This document shows positions 57,403 to 64,000 of a stretch of DNA of 64,000 nucleotides, in pieces. The DNA is taken from positions 1 through 64,000 of the forward strand of contig JAJEKV010000880.1 in the NCBI GenBank assembly GCA_021234155.1, in the 5' to 3' direction. The notes under the pieces were generated by a model. It saw only the letters and a list, made by a program, of their open reading frames with translations, did not search any database and was not told the DNA's origin. This DNA comes from Isoetes taiwanensis (taxonomy: Eukaryota > Streptophyta > Lycopodiopsida > Isoetales > Isoetaceae). A program made the position numbers and the translations under genes. Within the stretch, counting starts at the first letter, position 1; each line of letters opens with the position of its first letter.

Positions 57403-60400
57403 CTAGTAATGGTGCGGCAGTTCTGGCATAATTTAAGAATCTTACTTGTGCATTTGCATAAAGTAACTTTTGGGCCCTTGGATCAATTTTGGAACTTGTA
57501 GAGTAACCACGGCCATTGACCATTTTGGAACTTTTAGAATGCAAGTGGCCATGTCTATGACTTGTTGAGGTTTGTGTACCAAATTTGATATAGACACTCT
57601 ATCTTCTTTGCTTTTATATGAATTTAGACGTGTTGTGGCTATGGATGTGTTGTGAACATCACCATGCAACCCCTTTGGATGCATTGCATTGATTGCATTA
57701 TTTAGTGTGTGTTGCATCCCTTATCTATAGCTACCTTTAAAGGTACTTGGTTCCTTTAATTGAAGCTCTAAATTGAAATATCGGATGTTGCTAATTGTGT
57801 GCACAAACAAAACATGAAACTTGTGGGCATGGCTCTCATGAATTAAATATGAAACATTGCAAAGATAAAGGATGGAGCTAATGGATTTTTTTGAATATTC
57901 CCAAGTACGACTACTATAATATCTCTAAGAATGGCTCATCAAACTTTTAGGGTTCTAACACAAATTGAACTCGTGCCTACTATCCAACTTTTAAGTTCAA
58001 CTTTTAGGGTACTAACATAAATTGAATTTGTGCAAAGTTTTCATAGTTCGATAAATTGAATTTGTGCAAAGTTTTCATAGTTCGCTAAAACTTACGTAAT
58101 TATATACTTTTTTCGTTTGCAGTAAGGATTGCATCAACCACCAACTTCTTGCTCTCCTTTGAAATATGGTCACTTATGCACTCAACAAATTTGAGAAATC
58201 ACCATTCAAAAACATGGGTCTTTATTTCATGGTAAGGTATCAAATTTAGAAGATGGGTTATGTTGAAAGTAAATAATATAAACTGGGATATCAAAAACAT
58301 TTGGAAATTCTATTTGAAAGTTAAGCAAGATAGATAGTGTTTTGTTCTAATATACCATTAGATATGCAAAGTTTTAATGTTTCTTGCTACTGTCCCTTAT
58401 TCCTACCCACAAAAGATCTGCTAACAATTTAGTAAAAAATATTGTAGAACATATACAACCATTGGTGCATGACTACACACCTATTGCAATTTAATACATA
58501 ATACATATTAATACATAATGGGAGACATAAATCGAGTCTGCGGTGACATGGATTTAAGCTATACCTGCATGACAATGCCACTTTGGGCATGCCATCCCAC
58601 ACGTTCAGCTATTCTCTATAAAACCAAGCTTCCAACTCTCATTTGAATGCCATAACTTCAAATATGGCCTTCATCTTGTGGCTATTTATTATACTTAAAG
58701 GATGGGCTCTTTTAAAAGCAACCGATGATTTGAATGATGGATAATGCTAGGGCAGGTAGCTTCTCCATTTTTCTTAGATTGATGCATCTTGGAGGTTTTA
58801 GAGACTCAGGATGTTGTTGGCTTTTCATCCTGCTACATTTTTGCTTAGAATGTCTTCCCTTTAGAACATGATATCAAATTCTTGCCATTTTTGTTCACCG
58901 CCACATAAACTTGAAGACCTCATGGGATGGTGCCTCATTTCCTTCTCTCTTGATTCCTTCTTGGAGCATTGCTAATCTTTTGTATAGAAGCTTATTCTTT
59001 TGTGTGTAGAGCAGAGGCAACAGCGCCATCATTTTCTTATATCAGAGAAAACAATAAGATAGTTTGCATTAAGCAAGTCCACTCTCAAATCTCCTATACT
59101 CGAACTTTTAGCGACACCGAGTTTTCCTCAAAGGCTAAGTTATTAAAGGTGCGTCTTTGCATCATAACTTAGCGTTTCGTGGATCTCAAGCATCTTGGTC
59201 GTCCGGAAGTGCCTCTAGCAATTCCATTATAGATTTGTCGGCCGGACCGAGCAGAAATGAGCAAGGAATGGCCATCCGTATCATAATTCGCCATTTATTC
59301 TTTTCTAATGCACGGATTCTTAATAAAGCAAAGGGTTATCAAAAATTTTCCCATCTTGATCGAGCAAAAGAAGGCGGCCGTCTTTCCCTTTGTAATGCAA
59401 AATTACGAGAAGGCAAAATCCACGGAAAAATGTAAAAGCAAAGGGGCCTTTAGTGGGACTGTTAAAGCATCAGAAGATAGCAAGGAGCTTATGTGAATCC
59501 TTCTCCTTAAAATCCGAATCTGCTGTAGCATGCCAAGATCATGTGACCTTATATAAATCCTTCCATTAATAGCCAATTTGACTAAAATTACGGTTATAGA
59601 GCTATTAGCCATTTTCACGAAGAGGCCCGAAGCTAGAGCGAAACTTGAGCACATACGGAAAGCTTAGCAATACACTTGTGGCTTTTGTGCCAACAGGTGT
59701 TTGGTGTAAGCGTAAAGTATAATATTCGGGGAAAAACAATTTCGATTGGATATACTACGAAACCGCGCATATGCATCTTGCATAGCTCCACATTTACCAT
59801 ACATGTGCATAGCGGTACCTAAAACACATTGGCGATATGGCGATGGATGTTCTTAACTTTTGATAGCGACATCCAATTGGCACAGATTGCAAAAAGCTGC
59901 TATGCAAAAAAAGCGCTATGTTGGAAACATCGCTTAAAGCATGCTAGTCGTCTCAAATTGGTCTCAAATTGAGGGATTGGGAGAAGTTTTTGAGCAGCGG
60001 ATAAATTTTTGATTTTGTGTTACTCATGTGATGCAAGTGTAGGCGTCTGGAAACCATATCATAGTGGAGGCATCGTCAAAACTTTCACTCCTTCCTTAAG
60101 ACAACTGAATTTTCGGACGTTTAGAAATCCCTATTCCTAAGCAAGAGATTGAAAGCAACATACAGGTTTGAATACCTCTTCAAACGTTTCCTCTTCCATG
60201 AGGTTGTAAGCGGCATGCTCATTCTGGGGTTAGCAAATCTACAATAAGCGTTAGAGCTAGGAGCAGAAACAACTATTGGATTTAGGGCTAAGGTAAGCAT
60301 TAGTTCTTACCAGGATGCGAGAGACACTTTGTAAAATGTGAAGTTCAAGTAAGCAATCAATTTTAGAATGCGAGATAATGGAAAGCTTTTATTCAAGAAG

Positions 60401-60969
60401 TATAAAAGTGATCATCCATATTTGCTTTCCATATATTATGTGTGTAGATTTGTGCAAGCATGGATGAGAAGTGTGGCACTTCACAGGAACCCATAGCCGC
60501 GGTGGCACATGGCAAAGAACTAACCAGGAAAAAAGACTCATGGCTAAAGTTATACCCTACTCAACGGGATATTTTAGCATTGCTTGGCTATGGCATGCCG
60601 CTGAGAAAGCGTGGCTGTGCCCCCGGCCGAGGGAGATAGATCGACGGACTAAAAACCCTCTTTTTCTCGCTACTGAAATCCTAAACAAAAACAAATCCAC
60701 CATCTTCTTGACCATGGTGCAGGGCCCGGCCATCCATCGGCTCGGATATGGGTGCGCTTGGCTATGGAGAAGCGGAGCAGTCTGTGAACCCTAATACCTC
60801 AAACCTAGCTGCCATAGCTCGCCATTGGGCGTCGTAGCCAAGAAGAGAACCTAAGTGTCGAAAATAGAGTTAGGGTTTCAAGGACCGTCCAAAATTTTTA
60901 GTGAAATCTGGGCCGTCGAAAGTTTTAGGGTTTTATGCACGACATACACTAAAACTTTATAATAAAGGA
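57403..60969 (-). mobile_element. Second non-autonomous Helitron, inside the gypsy polyprotein
   Basis: On the minus strand it starts TCCTTTATTATAAAG at 60969 after A. It ends CTAG at 57406-57403, followed by T. Removing it rejoins the gypsy frame without loss: FQLMAIILFERPHN continues as TSLLESIPTSLPFDPLARNV. Its first 80 bases resemble those of the Helitron at 1389-5224 (CACTAAAAC.TTATAAT; GAAATCT.GGCCGTCGAA). No Rep/helicase is visible. Open frames inside (for example 58969-59496 and 60471-60794) are unrecognised and may be captured fragments. Confidence 0.75.
58017..58084 (+). repeat. 34-bp perfect tandem duplication
   Basis: ATAAATTGAATTTGTGCAAA then GTTTTCATAGTTCG is repeated twice in a row inside the second Helitron. 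Confidence 0.85.
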
Positions 60970-61217
60970 TTATGAGGCCTCTCGAACAATATGATGGCCA
61001 TAAGCTGAAACCAGTCAGGCCCTAGAATGACTTGTGATTGCTGATCAAATGCGAAATCATCCAGTTTTGGATCAACGTAGGAGCATTGAGACAAGGCATC
61101 AGGCTTTCCTTGCAGGGGTCCAACAAGATACTTGATCACAAAATCAATGCGATGGAAGTAAACTATGCACACTGAACCAGCACACGCGTAAACTAGAGTA
61201 TATAGATAAAAGAACAC
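60970..61217 (-). pseudogene. Ty3/gypsy polyprotein, end of RNase H
   Basis: On the minus strand: RIDFVIKYLVGPLQGKPDAL, then SQCSYVDP, and FDQQSQVILGPDWFQLMAI. This is the end of RNase H and the linker to integrase in gypsy elements. It is the upstream part of the same element as 55844-57402, separated only by the Helitron. No reverse transcriptase is recognisable further right, so the element is truncated at about 61.2 kb. Confidence 0.8.
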
Positions 61218-62960
61218 CCTATTTCTACTTAAAAACTAGGCAAAGAACTTGGTTGCTTTTGCTAATATTTCCAGATTTGCTATATCCAATCTCACGTGTA
61301 ATACAAGAATGGATGTGTATATTTCAAAAGAATTGGTAAATCGTAAAATTATCACATTTTTAATATATATAAAAAATATAATCTTTTGAAAGACTAGAAG
61401 CAGAGGATTCATCCTTCCACCCAATATCTTCCCTCTTCACCCTCTTCCATCTCATTCTAGACATAGGTAATTGGGACACAAATTTCTAGCCTTGACAATT
61501 TGGGTAACAATTTGCTATCCATTTAGCAATGCTTTTAGAAGTAAGAATGCATATATATCTTTCCTATAGAATATTATACAATTTGAAAAGATTTACGCCC
61601 TCTTCATTCCCTTCCATCTATATGCCTGTGGTGATTATGACAAAAATTTCTACCGTTGACCATCCAGATAACAGATTGCTTCTGATTATAATGATCAAAA
61701 CTGTAAAGCAGATGGTTTGCTGCAAACTTACAACCTTATTAGTTACTTGCAAAATGAGAAATTCTGGTACGGTTAGTTCTAAAAAACAAAAAAATAAAAT
61801 AAATTATCTTTAGGGTTTTATCCCTAAGGTAAGGTTATCGTTAAAGCCTAGGCTAATACCTAAAATGTGTGACCCAGGCCGCTGCATTTTTTTTTTTATC
61901 GGTAGAGGCAAAGACCAATAACCACCTTATGGGGCTTATATGGGTAGAATAGTGCCCGATAACTAGTTATCGATTACTCCTCGATATTGATAACTAGCTA
62001 TTATGCTTTGCACCAATAATGATAATAAAAAACAAGGACCCTCACTTTACACATAAAAGTCCAGAAGGTAGATTTTCTAGTCTACCATTCCAAATAAGTT
62101 GCAAAACTTACTTTGACCAGCCCCATCTGAAAGAATAAAATAAAAACATCCTCATGATATTATCCCCGAGTCCTAACCTCGAAAGATGAGCAAGTTAAAG
62201 CAAAGAAATTGTAATAAACCTTTCCAAATTGTTAACATTTTGATGAAGCCCAAAAAACTTCCATTTTGGTCTAGTGATGCAGTTCCATCTTTTAGGTCAG
62301 ATGGTATTTGCTGGACCAATTGTCTACGAGACATGCAATGTGGCCTTGTAGATTTAAGAATGTGGACTTCATGACAAAGTTGTATATTCATACCGCCGCA
62401 TGCAAGCCTACTATTGTAGGTCGAATCAGACCTCCTTTTCATTTGCAGGGATGAAGGGGCAATGGGTTATTGGTTGACCAAGCAATTACCTGATAATGTC
62501 AAAAAATGAATATTCCCGCTATTTGGAGGCAAAGACGACCTCTGATTGGCCATACGCAAAATATTCTTAAGATATTTGTGCACCCACCACATGAAGGAGA
62601 GTCTACCCTTAAGGCCAACCCAAAAAAGTTAAAGTTATACCTCTGAATCTTTTCCACATATATTACATATTCCTAAATATCATCATGCATACATCAACCA
62701 TCTTCATGTTCATTATGACATTACAATAGAAAGTCTAGTCATAGATAGACTAGAGGGGACATGTTCACCACAAATTTAGTCAAACTAGCAATATTAATAG
62801 AAAAATGTTATACATGATCTTAAATTGACCTTTTACACCTAGGTTGTGAGATGAACTATTACAGGGGTCATTCCAATTGTATGGATCTCGTTTTCCATGG
62901 ACAAAACAGAGATAGGTTCAATTTTATTAGCTCACCAACCGGGAGTTTACTACATTGAAA
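61218..62960. other. No supportable gene
   Basis: AT-rich sequence with short open frames (for example 61529-61813 and 62186-62374) that show no recognisable motif. Confidence 0.4.
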
Positions 62961-62965
62961 AGCAA

Positions 62966-63105
62966 AGAATAGAATAGAATAGGTTTTTTAGCGTCCACGG
63001 AGACCAATTGGCCTATGGGATCGAAACAAAAAGAGAGCAGCAAGCGTATTATTGACAGGATTAAAAAACCCCGCCCCGAAGAAAGGACTTCTAATAGAAA
63101 AAAAC
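62966..63105 (-). mobile_element. LINE family A, 3' UTR fragment
   Basis: On the plus strand (AGAAT)n at 62966-62982 is followed by GCGTCCACGGAGACCAATTG and GGATTAAAAAACCC. This is the inverse of the LINE 3' end at 22670-22795. Only about 140 bp remain. Confidence 0.7.
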
Positions 63106-63340
63106 CGAGAGTTCACTACCTTGATATTGATATGCAAAGGGCTTCTAAATAGAAAAAAGTGGCTTTATGTGGACGAAAATGAAGCTAAAACATGGCACAG
63201 ATAAGCCATGCTATGGCCCATTTTGAACTACTCTCTACTTTGGACCTGCCCGCATTTTAACAAAGCTTCTGTCTGCCTTCCTTAGCTTTGCACTTTTGTT
63301 TTACAAATTAATGCGTTCATTAGTACCTTCTGTCGCTTCA
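63106..63340. other. Upstream region of the ATL gene; no other gene seen
   Basis: Contains no reading frame of note. It probably includes the promoter of the ATL gene at 63427. Confidence 0.4.
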
Positions 63341-63347
63341 TATAAAT
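63341..63347 (+). promoter_or_regulatory. TATA box of the ATL gene
   Basis: TATAAAT lies 80 bp before the chosen ATG, a usual plant distance allowing about 50 nt of 5' leader. Confidence 0.5.
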
Positions 63348-63426
63348 CGCACCGGATCGAAGAATTTTTGCTGCAAACAGCCGGAAATTGGCATCAGACC
63401 TCCAATTTCTTAACATCGGAAGAAAA

Positions 63427-64000
63427 ATGTCAATAAATTTCTCTTTCAATCCGCCCCTGGTGCCTCACAATTTTCCTTCGTCTAGCAGCAGCGGCAAGCA
63501 TGGATCGAAGGAAGGTGTTTTTCTTGCCGTCTTAGTGGGGGTTTTGGCCCTTCTTGTAATTGGGTTTCTTTTACTCGTATACTACTGCATATTTCTTCGC
63601 TACTGTATCGGCTGGAGAATTTCTTCAGGCATTTCCGACGCAACAGAGCCCCCAATCCGGCCCGGACCTTCGATATTGAGCAGATTTGGATCTCCACTTT
63701 CAAAAGGGTTTTGGATCAATCTGTGATCCAAATGATTCCGATTCATATTTTCAAATCCGGAGCAGCGGTAGTTGAATCTACAGATTGTGTGCAGTATGTC
63801 TTGGAAATTCCAGGATGATGAAGAGCTAAGAATTCTGTGCGCCCATGCATTTCATCTTCCTGCATTGATAAAATGGCTTCTGATGAATTCAAATTGCCCC
63901 CTTTTGCCGAGCCCAGATCTCGAATAAACCTCCTCCTTCTATTGGCAGTATTGGTATGGATCAAATCCGTGCAGATCAGAGCCCTGATTCTGAGCAGAGT
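63427..64000 (+). CDS. ATL-type RING-H2 E3 ubiquitin ligase, partial, with frameshifts
   Basis: From the ATG at 63427 the protein reads MSINFSFNPPLVPHNF, a serine-rich stretch, one membrane segment (GVFLAVLVGVLALLVIGFLL, extending to about 63600), then after a one-base shift near 63705 LDQSVIQMIPIHIFKSG, the GLD-type motif of ATL proteins. The RING-H2 finger follows at about 63775-63905: DC..V, FQDDEELRIL, CAHAFHLP, CIDKWLLMNSNCP and, after another shift, LCRAQI. At least four single-base shifts break the frame, yet every block is well preserved. This fits either residual assembly errors in a live gene or a young pseudogene. ATL ligases are membrane-bound and ubiquitinate targets, often in stress responses. 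The gene continues beyond the window. Confidence 0.75.

Overview
The window looks like land-plant nuclear DNA from a repeat-rich genome. It is AT-rich and has no compact bacterial-type genes. It carries plant-type ATL RING-H2 genes, a TRIM retrotransposon with an initiator-Met primer-binding site, a CACTA element, Helitrons, L1-type LINEs and a chromodomain Ty3/gypsy element. I cannot name the species. Nearly every coding region is broken by 1-4 base indels, so either most of the window is old transposon debris or the assembly has residual indel errors. Both may be true.

The most interesting content is three copies of an unusual large DNA transposon. E1 (299-12717) and E2 (12719-20781) lie head-to-tail, separated by one base, inside the RING-encoding exon of an ATL gene (1-298 and 20782 onwards). 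E3 (22803-30888) is a diverged relative in inverted orientation inside the pentamer tail of a LINE. All three start 5'-AACA, and the insertions carry 4-bp target duplications (GATG; TATT). Each copy has two divergent genes: a DDE-type transposase-like gene (D..., LDN..ENKN, GHTHD..DQMF motifs, resembling what I know as DUF7869 proteins) and a multi-intron gene ending in a beta-class DNA N4C/N6A-type methyltransferase domain (PYGF motif IV, then DAFSGSGTT motif I). Introns of the methyltransferase gene hold clusters of a short palindrome placed just after the splice donors. The palindrome is GGTATAAATTTATACC in E1/E2 and a different sequence, centred on GTATTCGAATAC, in E3.

Other elements are nested in or beside these. 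A Helitron (1389-5224) sits in an E1 intron. A 541-bp TRIM (20929-21469) whose LTRs contain a tRNA-Ala-like sequence lies just past the ATL remnant, followed by a Tourist-like MITE (21741-21899) and a LINE 3' end (22230-22798).

From 30.9 to 40.8 kb I see no supportable gene, only AT-rich DNA with short tandem repeats. A CENP-B/pogo-like HTH fragment follows (40796-41415). Next come two LINE remnants on the minus strand (41838-44484; 44838-45833), a non-autonomous CACTA element (46589-50809, TSD TCC), a 5'-truncated LINE with an 11-bp TSD (51400-53270) and a long palindromic foldback element (54829-55224). A chromovirus-type gypsy remnant on the minus strand (55484-61217) is split by a second Helitron (57403-60969). 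The window ends with another LINE tail and the first two thirds of a second ATL gene (63427-64000), the only plausible host gene with a promoter in view.
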